Of a stretch of 64,000 nucleotides of DNA, positions 18,594 through 27,288 are shown in pieces (position 1 is the first letter of the stretch; each line of letters starts with the position of its first letter). The stretch spans positions 62,001 through 126,000 of the forward strand of contig JAGZHZ010000003.1 in the NCBI GenBank assembly GCA_018366495.1, written 5' to 3'. The translations under genes were made by a program, and so were the position numbers. The notes under the pieces are model-generated. The model did not search any database, was not told the origin of the DNA, and was given only the letters and a program-made list of their open reading frames with translations. Source of the stretch: Clostridiales bacterium (GTDB lineage Bacteria > Bacillota > Clostridia > Lachnospirales > Lachnospiraceae).

Positions 18594-19811
18594 CTATCTC
18601 TGTCTGTATTTGCTTAAAAAATATTCTAGTTTTTCCATTGCACATTCTAACTCTTCCAGTCTTGGCAGGTATACAATCCGGAAATGATCCGGATCTCTCC
18701 AGTTAAATCCTCTGCCATGAACCAGCAGTACCTTCTCCTGCTTCAAAAAATCCAGTACGAACTTTTCATCATCATAGATTCCAAAGCGCTCCGTGTCCAA
18801 TTTTGGGAAAATATAGAATGCTGCTTTCGGTTTTACTGCTGTAACTCCGGGAATATCATTGAGCGCCTTATAAACAAATTCTCTCTGCTCATAAATCCTT
18901 CCTCCTGGAAGTAACAGCTCATCTGCGCTTTGGTATCCTCCCAATGCTGTCTGAACAATCATCTGCGCCGGAACATTAGAACAAAGCCGCATGGATGAGA
19001 GCATATTCAGACCTTCAATGTATCCTCTCGCCGCTCTCTTGTTTCCGCTCAGGCACATCCAGCCCACACGAAATCCGGCAACACGGTGCGACTTTGAAAG
19101 ACCGTTCATCGTCACACAAAATACATCCGGTGCAAGCGATGCAATCGAAATATGTTTTTCTCCGTCCATCACCAGACGATCATAAATTTCATCTGCAAAG
19201 ATGATCAGTCCATGTTCTCTTGCAATCTCCACAAGATCCAGAAGCACCTCCTTCGGGTACAAAGCTCCTGTAGGATTATTTGGGTTAATGATAACGATTC
19301 CTTTCGTCCTATCTGTAATTTTGCTGCGGATATCCTCTATATCCGGATACCAGTCAGACTGCTCGTCACAGATATAATGAACAGGTTTTCCTCCTGCCAG
19401 ATTGGCCGCCCCTGTCCAAAGCGGATAATCCGGAGATGGAATTAAAATTTCATCTCCGTCATTTAAAAGTCCCTGCATAGCCATCACAATCAGTTCACTG
19501 ACACCATTTCCTGTATAGATATCGTTGATTCCAACATCAGGAATGCCCTTTAACTGGCAGTACTGCATAATCGCTTTTCTGGCAGGGAAAATCCCTTTTG
19601 AATCGGAATACCCCTGGCAATCTCTTAAGTTGTGCATCATATCCAGAATGATCTCTTCCGGCGCCGAAAAACCAAATGGAGCTGGATTTCCGATATTCAG
19701 TTTTAAAATATCAATGCCGCTTTCTATCATGCGGTCTGCTTCCTCCACAACAGGACCTCGTACATCATAACACACATTGTCAAGTTTTGCAGACTTCTCA
19801 AATTTTTTCAT
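18594..19811 (-). CDS. PLP aminotransferase, AlaA-like (class I/II)
   Basis: Aminotransferase of 405 residues. It begins MKKFEKSAKLDNVCYDVRGP, close to AlaA-type alanine transaminases. Conserved blocks are GNPAPFG, NDIYTGNGVSELI, INPNNPTGALY, IFADEIYDRL and the PLP-binding lysine in NGLSKSHRVAGFRVGW. It would move amino groups between alanine (or a related amino acid) and 2-oxoglutarate. ATG 19811 is preferred over ATG 19820, since AGGGGGG abuts the upstream ATG with no spacer. It lies in the ispG-polC operon, 24 bases after polC. Confidence 0.85.
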   Translation of the reverse strand: MKKFEKSAKLDNVCYDVRGPVVEEADRMIESGIDILKLNIGNPAPFGFSAPEEIILDMMHNLRDCQGYSDSKGIFPARKAIMQYCQLKGIPDVGINDIYTGNGVSELIVMAMQGLLNDGDEILIPSPDYPLWTGAANLAGGKPVHYICDEQSDWYPDIEDIRSKITDRTKGIVIINPNNPTGALYPKEVLLDLVEIAREHGLIIFADEIYDRLVMDGEKHISIASLAPDVFCVTMNGLSKSHRVAGFRVGWMCLSGNKRAARGYIEGLNMLSSMRLCSNVPAQMIVQTALGGYQSADELLLPGGRIYEQREFVYKALNDIPGVTAVKPKAAFYIFPKLDTERFGIYDDEKFVLDFLKQEKVLLVHGRGFNWRDPDHFRIVYLPRLEELECAMEKLEYFLSKYRQR

Positions 19812-19835
19812 GCAAAACATCCCCCCTTTTTTGAT

Positions 19836-22800
19836 TTATCCCTGAAAATCAAACAGCGATAATTGATTTGATTCCGGAAGTCCATTTAAAATTCCCAGCT
19901 CTGTCATCAGATCAATCACAGTCTTGCTGACCTTCGTCCGCTCCCGAAAATCATCTTTTGATAAAAATGTTCCCTCTTTCGCCGCATCTACCACAGCGTC
20001 CGCCGCCTTATCTCCAAGTCCCTCTATTGTGCTTAAAGCCGGCATCAGCTTGCCGTCTAAAATCTGGAATCGTCTCGCCTGGGCCTTGTACAGATCAATC
20101 GGCAGGAATGTAAAGCCTCTGGCATACATTTCACGCACAATTTTCATATCTTTATAGGTATCCTGTTCTTTTTTCGACAGCTTATCATATCTTTTTTTGT
20201 ATTCTTCCATATGATATAACAGTTTTGCCTGTCCCTGACACATCAGTTCATAGCTAAAAGAAGACGCCCGAATGCTGAAGTAAGCTGCATAGTAAGCAAG
20301 CGGATAAAATATCTTAAACCATGCAATACGGAATGCCATCATGACGTACGCCGCTGCATGGGCTTTCGGAAACATATATTTAATCTTTTTGCAAGACCAG
20401 ATATACCAGTCCGGAACATCATGTTTAAGCATCTCTTCTTCCCATTCCGGCTTCAGGCCTTTTCCCTTTCTTACACTTTCCATAATTGTAAAGGAAAGTT
20501 CACTCTCCAATCCCATATGAATCAGATATGTCATAATATCATCTCGCGTACAGATCGCTGTTGAGATCGTCGCCTTTCCCTCCTGAATCAATGTCTGCGC
20601 ATTTCCAAGCCACACATCCGTTCCGTGCGACAATCCAGAAATACGCACCAAGTCGGAAAAGGATTTTGGCTTTGTATCTACGAGCATCTGAATAACAAAG
20701 TCTGTTCCAAATTCAGGTATACCAAGCGCTCCAAGCGGACAACCGTCGATATCCTCCGGTGTAATCTTCAGCGCAGATGTATTTAAAAATAAAGACATCA
20801 CTTCTTTATTATCGAGAGGAATTGTCTTTGCATCAATTCCTGTAAGGTCTTCCAGCATTCGGATCATCGTCGGATCATCATGGCCGAGAATATCGAGTTT
20901 TAATAAGTTATGATCAATAGAATGGTAATCAAAGTGCGTTGTGATAATGTCTGTTGTCATATCATTTGCCGGATGCTGCACCGGTGTAAAAGAATAAATC
21001 TCTTCTCCATGAGGAAGCACGATAATTCCTCCCGGATGCTGTCCTGTCGTTCTTCTGACCCCAACGCAGCCCTGTGCAATTCTGGCTACTTCACATCCTC
21101 TTTTACTTTCGCCATGTTCTTCAAAATAATTTTTCACATATCCATATGCCGTTTTCTCAGCCAGAGTGCCGATCGTTCCGGCACGGAAAGTCTGACCTTC
21201 TCCAAAGATAACTTCTGTATATTTATGAGCCTTACTCTGATAATCGCCTGAAAAGTTCAAATCAATATCCGGTTCTTTGTTTCCTTTAAATCCTAAAAAT
21301 GTCTCAAATGGAATATCAAATCCCTCTTTTTTCAGAGGTTTTCCGCATTTAGGGCAGTCCATATCAGGCATATCGCACCCTGCTCCTCCGACATACGGTT
21401 TTACATAGTCAGAATCAAAATCACTGTAATGACAGTGCGGACAGTAATAATGCGGTCTCAGCGGATTTACCTCTGTAATTCCAGCCATTGTAGCTACAAA
21501 CGAAGATCCAACCGATCCTCTGGAACCTACAAGATAACCATCCTCATTCGATTTCCACACAAGCTTCTGCGCGATAATATACATCACCGCAAATCCGTTT
21601 GAAATGATGGAATTGAGTTCTCTCTCCAGCCGTTCTTTTACGACTTCCGGCAATTCCTCTCCATATATTTCATGCGCCCTGTTATAACAGATATCACGCA
21701 GTGTCTGATCTGAATTTTCAATGACAGGAGGACATTTATCAGGGCGTACAGGTGAAATTTTTTCACACATATCTGCAATTTTTCTTGTATTTGTGATAAC
21801 AACCTCTTTTGCTTTATCGCTGCCCAGATATGAAAATTCTTTCAGCATCTCCTCCGTCGTGCGCAGATACAGCGGAGCCTGCTCGTCTGCATCATCAAAT
21901 CCTTTTCCTGCCATGATAATACGCCGATACACTTCATCTTCCGGGTCGAGAAAGTGGACATCGCACGTCGCAACCACCATCTTCTGAAACTCTTCCCCCA
22001 GCTTCACTATTCTTTTATTGATACGGATCAGATCTTCTTCTGACTGAATGTTTGGATACTTATCGCTGCGGATCATAAACCCGTTGTTTCCAAGAGGCTG
22101 AATTTCATAATAATCATAGAATTCAGCAAGCCGTGCCACTTCCTGTTCGGGACGATCATTCAGAATCGCCTGATACAGCTCTCCTGCTTCACATGCCGAC
22201 CCAATCAGCAGACCTTCTCTGTTTTTCAGAAACTCACTTTTTGGAATTCGCGGTCTTCTGTTATAATATTGAAGATGAGAATAGGAAATCAGCCGATACA
22301 GATTGATTCTGCCCACATCATTTGTAGCGAGTAAAATTGCATGGTATGTGGGCATCTTTTTTATCTTATCCGTATTATTTGCCCCAAGTTCATTTACCTG
22401 ATCGAGAGATATAATCTCTCTGTCTTTCAGCATTTTTACAAATTTCACAAAAATTTCTGCCGTACACTCTGCATCATCGACTGCACGGTGATGATTTTCC
22501 AATGAAATCTGCAGTGTTTTCGCCACGGTATCCAGTTTATAGCGGTTGAGCTGCGGAAGCAGAACTCTGGCAAGCGCCACCGTGTCAATACTCGTAAATT
22601 CTCTCTCTATTTTCTGTCTTCTGCAGTTCTCCAAAATAAAGCTCATATCAAACGATGCGTTGTGCGCTACCATAACAGCTCCCTCGCAGAATTTTAAAAA
22701 CTGCGGTAAAATCACATCAATCGTGTCACTGTCCATCACCATCGCATCGTTGATCCCTGTCAATTCTTCAATCCGAAATGGAATCGGAACTTTTGGATTT

Positions 22801-24275
22801 ACAAATGTGCTGAATCGGTCTGTGATTTTTCCATTCTCCACACGTACTGCGCCAATCTCAATAATCTTGTTGTGAACAGGACTGAATCCTGTTGTCTCCA
22901 GATCAAATACGACAAATGTTCCGTCCAGACTCTGATTTTTAGAATTTTCCACAAGACTTTGCAGATCATCGACCAGATATGCTTCTGTCCCATAAATCAC
23001 CTTAAAATCATCATCCGGTGAGACTGCATGGTTGGCATCTGTAAACGCCTGAACGACGCCATGATCTGTGATGGCGATGGCCTTATGTCCCCATTTGGCT
23101 GCACGCTTGATAATGTCTTTGACATCGGACACGCCATCCATATCGCTCATCTTCGTATGGCAGTGCAGTTCCACTCTCTTTTCTGCATAGGTATCTTTTC
23201 TCTCCACGCGGAAATCCTGAATCTTTTTAATTCCGACAAGAGAGCCGATCGTCAACTGGCTGTCAAAGCGGTCGATCGTCGTCACTCCCTTTACTTTCAA
23301 AAAAGCACCTTTTTTGATATGTGACAGGATCTCCTCACATTGATCTTTTTTCACAAAGATCTTCATCACAAACGTATCGGTAAAGTCTGAAAGCTGAAAA
23401 ATCACAATCGTCTTTTCATTTCTGATCTCTTTTGTCTCTACCTCGAGCACTTGACCGTGTACTGCAACTTCTCCCATCTCTCCCTGAATATTTTTCATCG
23501 GAATAATCTCATCGTCAAAGCTTCTTCCGTAAATTACATCCGGGTCATCTGATCTTTTCACGTTGGAATAATAGTTCTCCCGCCGCTCAAATTTGAGAAT
23601 ATTGCCATTTTTCGGCTTCTCCTTCGCTGTTTCTTTCTGCTCTGCCTTTTCTTCCTGCTGACTCTTCTTCTCTTCTCGGATTTCTGCACGTCTTTGTTTT
23701 ACCTGCTCAATCACAGCCTCGACTTCCTGCTCAATCTGAATCTGACTGTTTTTCTTTTCCAGGCTTTCCTCTGCCTTCTCGATCTCTGCATCAATCAGTA
23801 CAGAGAATCCGCATCTGTCATCGAAAATTTTTTCCAAAATTCTCACTAAATCTTTCAGCTTCTCTTCCAGAAAAGCAGAATCAGGTACTTTCATTTTCAG
23901 CTCTCTTTCATTTTTAAATGAAAATTCTGCCTGACGAAACAGATTGTATTCAAATATACTATATTGTTTCAGCTCCATCAAAATACTGCTGCGATACTCT
24001 TCCAGCAGTATTTGCGGCGTATATTGCTTTGACAGTTTGAATTTTTCAATGATCTTGACCTGAATATCAATTCCTTGAAAGATCTGCTGTGCAATTTCAT
24101 GTTCCATCTGATAGATATATTTTTTTTTGATCAGCTTTTCACTGTACAGAAAAATATGTAAAAAATCTTTTCTGGAAGTAACACTTACTTTCGTCACCTG
24201 CGCTTCCCCAAACAGCATTTTCAATGTACTGTTCAGATTCAGCGTAGAAAATACATCAAAAAAAGGTTTTCCCAT
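19836..24275 (-). CDS. polC: DNA polymerase III, PolC-type (alpha subunit)
   Basis: PolC of 1479 residues is the main replicative polymerase of Firmicutes. Order of domains: N-terminal domain, an OB fold (about residues 260-330), a PHP domain starting ELHCHTKMSDMDG near 365, an inserted DEDDh exonuclease starting VVFDLETTGFSP near 452, the rest of PHP, a four-Cys zinc site (CPHCHYSDF near 945, then CPKCGKPL near 975), the catalytic Asp pair in PDIDLNFSGDY near 1000, and palm/fingers. ATG 24275 follows GGAG at eight bases; the longer GTG start overlaps that site. It begins one base after the ispG stop. Confidence 0.97.
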   Translation of the reverse strand: MGKPFFDVFSTLNLNSTLKMLFGEAQVTKVSVTSRKDFLHIFLYSEKLIKKKYIYQMEHEIAQQIFQGIDIQVKIIEKFKLSKQYTPQILLEEYRSSILMELKQYSIFEYNLFRQAEFSFKNERELKMKVPDSAFLEEKLKDLVRILEKIFDDRCGFSVLIDAEIEKAEESLEKKNSQIQIEQEVEAVIEQVKQRRAEIREEKKSQQEEKAEQKETAKEKPKNGNILKFERRENYYSNVKRSDDPDVIYGRSFDDEIIPMKNIQGEMGEVAVHGQVLEVETKEIRNEKTIVIFQLSDFTDTFVMKIFVKKDQCEEILSHIKKGAFLKVKGVTTIDRFDSQLTIGSLVGIKKIQDFRVERKDTYAEKRVELHCHTKMSDMDGVSDVKDIIKRAAKWGHKAIAITDHGVVQAFTDANHAVSPDDDFKVIYGTEAYLVDDLQSLVENSKNQSLDGTFVVFDLETTGFSPVHNKIIEIGAVRVENGKITDRFSTFVNPKVPIPFRIEELTGINDAMVMDSDTIDVILPQFLKFCEGAVMVAHNASFDMSFILENCRRQKIEREFTSIDTVALARVLLPQLNRYKLDTVAKTLQISLENHHRAVDDAECTAEIFVKFVKMLKDREIISLDQVNELGANNTDKIKKMPTYHAILLATNDVGRINLYRLISYSHLQYYNRRPRIPKSEFLKNREGLLIGSACEAGELYQAILNDRPEQEVARLAEFYDYYEIQPLGNNGFMIRSDKYPNIQSEEDLIRINKRIVKLGEEFQKMVVATCDVHFLDPEDEVYRRIIMAGKGFDDADEQAPLYLRTTEEMLKEFSYLGSDKAKEVVITNTRKIADMCEKISPVRPDKCPPVIENSDQTLRDICYNRAHEIYGEELPEVVKERLERELNSIISNGFAVMYIIAQKLVWKSNEDGYLVGSRGSVGSSFVATMAGITEVNPLRPHYYCPHCHYSDFDSDYVKPYVGGAGCDMPDMDCPKCGKPLKKEGFDIPFETFLGFKGNKEPDIDLNFSGDYQSKAHKYTEVIFGEGQTFRAGTIGTLAEKTAYGYVKNYFEEHGESKRGCEVARIAQGCVGVRRTTGQHPGGIIVLPHGEEIYSFTPVQHPANDMTTDIITTHFDYHSIDHNLLKLDILGHDDPTMIRMLEDLTGIDAKTIPLDNKEVMSLFLNTSALKITPEDIDGCPLGALGIPEFGTDFVIQMLVDTKPKSFSDLVRISGLSHGTDVWLGNAQTLIQEGKATISTAICTRDDIMTYLIHMGLESELSFTIMESVRKGKGLKPEWEEEMLKHDVPDWYIWSCKKIKYMFPKAHAAAYVMMAFRIAWFKIFYPLAYYAAYFSIRASSFSYELMCQGQAKLLYHMEEYKKRYDKLSKKEQDTYKDMKIVREMYARGFTFLPIDLYKAQARRFQILDGKLMPALSTIEGLGDKAADAVVDAAKEGTFLSKDDFRERTKVSKTVIDLMTELGILNGLPESNQLSLFDFQG

Positions 24276-24276
24276 G

Positions 24277-25332
24277 TTATTCACTCCAGTTTAATAATTC
24301 TTCCCTCAGGGCTAAAAGCAGCTGGTCTTCCGGAAGTTTGCGCACAACCTGACCTTTTTTTATCAGAAGCCCTTCTCCTTTGCCTCCCGCAATTCCGATA
24401 TCTGCCTCTTTTGCCTCTCCGGGACCGTTGACTACACATCCCATGACTGCAACTTTTAAGTTGAGCGGGATGTCAGCAACCATATTCTCCACGCGGTTTG
24501 CAAGTCCAATCAGATCAATCTGTGTTCTTCCGCAGGTAGGGCAGGAGACAACCTCTATTCCACCCTTTCTCAAACCAAGCGTTCTCAATATCAATTTCGC
24601 TGATTTGATTTCTTCGATCGGATCTCCCGTCAGAGAAACGCGGATAGTGTCTCCGATTCCTTTTGATAAAATCAGTCCCAGCCCGACTGCCGACTTGATA
24701 TTTCCAGATAACAACGTACCTGCTTCTGTGATTCCCACATGAAGAGGATACGTTGTCTGTTCCGCAATCAGCTCATGCGCTTTCGCACACATCAGCACAT
24801 CGGAAGATTTAATGCTGATTACAATCTGATCATACCCTGCTTCCTCTATCATATGTGCTTTATCTAATGCGCTTTCTACAATTCCTTCTGCTGTCACGCC
24901 GTGGTCCCGCTCTACAATTTCTTTTTCAAGCGAGCCGCTGTTTACTCCGACACGAATCGGAATGTTTCTCTCTTTTGCTGCATCGACAACGGCTTTCAGC
25001 CGCTCTTTGCTTCCAATATTTCCAGGATTAATCCTGATTTTATCTGCGCCGTGTTCGATAGCTGCGATTGCCAGACGGTAATCAAAATGAATATCCGCAA
25101 CTAAAGGAATAGAAATTTGTTTTTTAATCTCGGACAATGCCGCTGCCGCCTCCATTGTCGGAACGGCGCAGCGAATGATTTCACATCCTGCCGCCTCCAG
25201 GCGTTTAATCTGAGCAATCGTTGACTCTATATCTTCTGTCCTTGTATTTGTCATAGACTGAATTAAAATCGGATTTCCCCCGCCAATTACACGGTCTCCA
25301 ATCGAAATAACTTTTGTATGGTCTCTATACAT
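24277..25332 (-). CDS. ispG: 4-hydroxy-3-methylbut-2-en-1-yl diphosphate synthase (flavodoxin)
   Basis: IspG of 351 residues converts MEcPP to HMBPP in the non-mevalonate isoprenoid pathway. It opens with VISIGDRVIGGGNPILIQSM, and has DIHFDYRLAI and RINPGNIG. The 4Fe-4S cluster ligands are SCPTCGRT (two cysteines) and VMGCVVNGPGEAKEAD (third Cys). GGAGGG precedes ATG 25332; the upstream ORF extension lacks support. It is the first gene of the long operon and has an extended -10 promoter. Other members of the pathway, such as dxr, are not in the window. Confidence 0.96.
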   Translation of the reverse strand: MYRDHTKVISIGDRVIGGGNPILIQSMTNTRTEDIESTIAQIKRLEAAGCEIIRCAVPTMEAAAALSEIKKQISIPLVADIHFDYRLAIAAIEHGADKIRINPGNIGSKERLKAVVDAAKERNIPIRVGVNSGSLEKEIVERDHGVTAEGIVESALDKAHMIEEAGYDQIVISIKSSDVLMCAKAHELIAEQTTYPLHVGITEAGTLLSGNIKSAVGLGLILSKGIGDTIRVSLTGDPIEEIKSAKLILRTLGLRKGGIEVVSCPTCGRTQIDLIGLANRVENMVADIPLNLKVAVMGCVVNGPGEAKEADIGIAGGKGEGLLIKKGQVVRKLPEDQLLLALREELLNWSE

Positions 25333-25375
25333 AAATATATCCCTCCATTCTGACCTCAAAATCACCTGTTTTTTT

Positions 25376-25381
25376 ATTATA
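25376..25381 (-). promoter_or_regulatory. Extended -10 element for the ispG-polC operon
   Basis: TGGTATAAT on the minus strand, 44 bases before the ispG start. No good -35 is seen. Confidence 0.6.
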
Positions 25382-25418
25382 CCATGGCTTTGTTTTTTTT
25401 CACACTTTTTTTTACATC

Positions 25419-25455
25419 AGAAAAGACTGAGAATCTTTTTCAGTCATCTCAGCCT
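25419..25455 (-). terminator. Intrinsic terminator after ilvE
   Basis: On the minus strand GACTGA pairs with TCAGTC (plus positions 25440-25445 and 25425-25430), followed by TTTTCTG. It lies 32 bases after the ilvE stop. Confidence 0.7.
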
Positions 25456-25476
25456 TCTTACTTTCTCTCAGATTTT

Positions 25477-26547
25477 CTATTTCACTTCCACGGTCCAGTG
25501 ATGTGTATCTTCCAATTTTCCCAGCTGAATTCCTGTCACTGTATCATACAGTTTCTGGCTGACTGGTCCGATTCCTCCGTCTCCAATCTCAAAAACTTCC
25601 TCCTCATAGCGCAGGTGTCCTACTGGAGAAATGACTGCTGCTGTTCCGCTGCCCCAGACTTCTTCCAATGCGCCGGTTCTTGCAGCCTCCACTAATTCTT
25701 CAACAGAAACTCTTCTTTCTTCTACTGGCATTCCCCATTCTCTGCAAAGTGCGATACATGTATTTCTTGTAACGCCTGGAAGAATACTTCCGTTCAGCAT
25801 CGGAGTCACTACCGTGCCATTGATCTTAAAGAAAATATTCATTGCTCCTACTTCTTCGATATATTTTCGCTCTACGCCATCCAGCCATAATACCTGTGAG
25901 TATCCTTCATCGTGTGCTTTCACCTGTGCCGCAAGGGAAGCAACGTAATTTCCTCCCGTCTTTGCCTCGCCGATTCCGCCTCTGACTGCACGCACATATT
26001 CGTCCTCAATCCAGATTTTTACCGGATTAAGGCCTTCCGGATAGTAAGCGCCTACTGGTGAAAGAATGATAATAAATTTATAGGTATCTGACGGACGTAC
26101 ACCTAAAAATGGATCTGTGGCAATCACAAACGGTCTGATGTATAAAGAAGTACCCGGTTTTGTAGGAATCCATGCCTCGTCTGTTTTTACCAAGGTCCGA
26201 ATCGCATTTAAAAAGTCTTCCGGATCAATCTCAGGAATCATCAGACGACGATTCGAATTGTTCGCCCTCTCAATGTTTTTGTCCGGACGGAATAATAACG
26301 TTCTTCCATCCTCTGTCTTATAAGCTTTTAATCCTTCAAACATCTCCTGACCATAGTGAAATACCATCGCAGAAGGCTCCAGAACAATTGGCTGATACGG
26401 AACAATCCGCGGATCATGCCATCCTTTTCCTTTTGTATAGTCCATCACATACATATGATCTGTAAAGATTGTTCCGAATACTAATGGATTTTCCGGTCCT
26501 GGGATCGGTTTTGGATTTGTTGTTTTTTCGATTTTAATGTCAAGCAT
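25477..26547 (-). CDS. ilvE: Branched-chain amino acid aminotransferase
   Basis: Type IV PLP transaminase of 356 residues that makes or breaks down leucine, isoleucine and valine. Blocks: FGTIFTDHMYVMDY, AMVFHYGQEMFEGLKAY, RADNSNRRLM-type substrate loop (read here as RANNSNRRLMIPE), GEAKTGGNYVASL with the catalytic lysine, VLWLDGVERKYIEEVGAMN, and EVWGSGTAAVISPVG. ATG 26547 is spaced nine bases from GGGAGG; ATG 26556 abuts it. A consensus -35 at 26609-26614 overlaps a hairpin. A terminator follows. No T-box is seen in the short leader. AzlCD in the same window exports the same amino acids. Confidence 0.95.
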   Translation of the reverse strand: MLDIKIEKTTNPKPIPGPENPLVFGTIFTDHMYVMDYTKGKGWHDPRIVPYQPIVLEPSAMVFHYGQEMFEGLKAYKTEDGRTLLFRPDKNIERANNSNRRLMIPEIDPEDFLNAIRTLVKTDEAWIPTKPGTSLYIRPFVIATDPFLGVRPSDTYKFIIILSPVGAYYPEGLNPVKIWIEDEYVRAVRGGIGEAKTGGNYVASLAAQVKAHDEGYSQVLWLDGVERKYIEEVGAMNIFFKINGTVVTPMLNGSILPGVTRNTCIALCREWGMPVEERRVSVEELVEAARTGALEEVWGSGTAAVISPVGHLRYEEEVFEIGDGGIGPVSQKLYDTVTGIQLGKLEDTHHWTVEVK

Positions 26548-26585
26548 TTTCTTCATCCTCCCGAATAATTGATTCACTTTCTCTA

Positions 26586-26614
26586 ATTATTATACTTTCC
26601 TTTCACTTTGTCAA
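26586..26614 (-). promoter_or_regulatory. ilvE promoter
   Basis: Minus strand TTGACA (26609-26614). The best -10 matches are TATAAT at 14-base spacing (26589-26594) or AATAAT at 17 bases (26586-26591). Confidence 0.55.
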
Positions 26615-26653
26615 GGTAAAACAGTAAACTGTCTCTGTTTTTCTGTTTTACCT
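26614..26653 (-). repeat. Inverted repeat between folA and ilvE
   Basis: AGGTAAAACAG (26614-26624) and CTGTTTTACCT (26643-26653) pair perfectly. There is no T-run behind it on the minus strand; it touches the ilvE -35. It may be a weak folA terminator or a protein site. Confidence 0.6.
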
Positions 26654-26723
26654 CTTCCATCCATGTGCAATCGTTTAAGCTTCTCATGACCGAAATCACG
26701 AATATTCCCGCCTTATTTATAAT

Positions 26724-27218
26724 TTATAAATTTTTTCTTTCATACTGCAGAAAATAGTATTCCAGATCAAAGTACGTCTGCTCATCACTCTCTGCTGTAA
26801 TTTCCCATTCGGAACATTCATCCAGATTTGGAACGTATGTATCTGCCTCAAAAGCATGGTCAATTTTCGTCACATGCGCCCTGCTGCAGTACGGGAGAAG
26901 CTGTTTATACACTGTGCCGCCCCCGATCACATAAATATCTTCACTGTCATATTTTTTCAGTTCTTCCTGCAATTCTTCCAGAGAATGAACCAGAATTGCT
27001 CCCTTTGCTTTATAAGTTTTATTTTTTGTCAAAACAATATTGATTCTGTTTGGAAGAGGCATACCATTTGGAAAACTCTCCAGCGTCTTTCTGCCCATTA
27101 CAACGACTTTTCCTGTCGTCATCTCTCGAAAAAACTTCTTATCTCTCGGAATATTCACCAGCAGTTCATTTTTATTACCAATCGCCCAGTTTTTATCTAC
27201 CGCTACAATCAGATTCAT
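26724..27218 (-). CDS. folA: Dihydrofolate reductase
   Basis: DHFR of 164 residues reduces dihydrofolate to tetrahydrofolate with NADPH. It begins MNLIVAVDKNWAIGNKNELL, with the catalytic acid in the NIPRDKKFFREMT helix (Asp), GKVVVMGRKTLESFP for NADPH, and YVIGGGTVYKQLLPY. No thyA is adjacent. The ribosome binding site AGAGGAGAG lies directly after the T-run of a strong terminator hairpin that ends pepV, leaving no room for a promoter between terminator and start. Expression must therefore depend on read-through or on a promoter upstream of the hairpin. Confidence 0.94.
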   Translation of the reverse strand: MNLIVAVDKNWAIGNKNELLVNIPRDKKFFREMTTGKVVVMGRKTLESFPNGMPLPNRINIVLTKNKTYKAKGAILVHSLEELQEELKKYDSEDIYVIGGGTVYKQLLPYCSRAHVTKIDHAFEADTYVPNLDECSEWEITAESDEQTYFDLEYYFLQYERKNL

Positions 27219-27232
27219 TTTTGTCTCTCCTC

Positions 27233-27267
27233 TAAAAATCTGCGGGATAAAATAATTTTATCCCGCA
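27233..27267 (-). terminator. Terminator hairpin between pepV and folA
   Basis: TGCGGGATAAAA (27241-27252) pairs with TTTTATCCCGCA (27256-27267), then GATTTTTAG on the minus strand. It sits only 15 bases ahead of the folA start. Confidence 0.85.
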
Positions 27268-27288
27268 CACCATGTAAATTTTATACGA

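Noticed and set aside
26548..26720. T-box or branched-chain amino acid leader for ilvE
   Set aside because: The leader from the promoter to the start is only about 40 bases, too short for a T-box.
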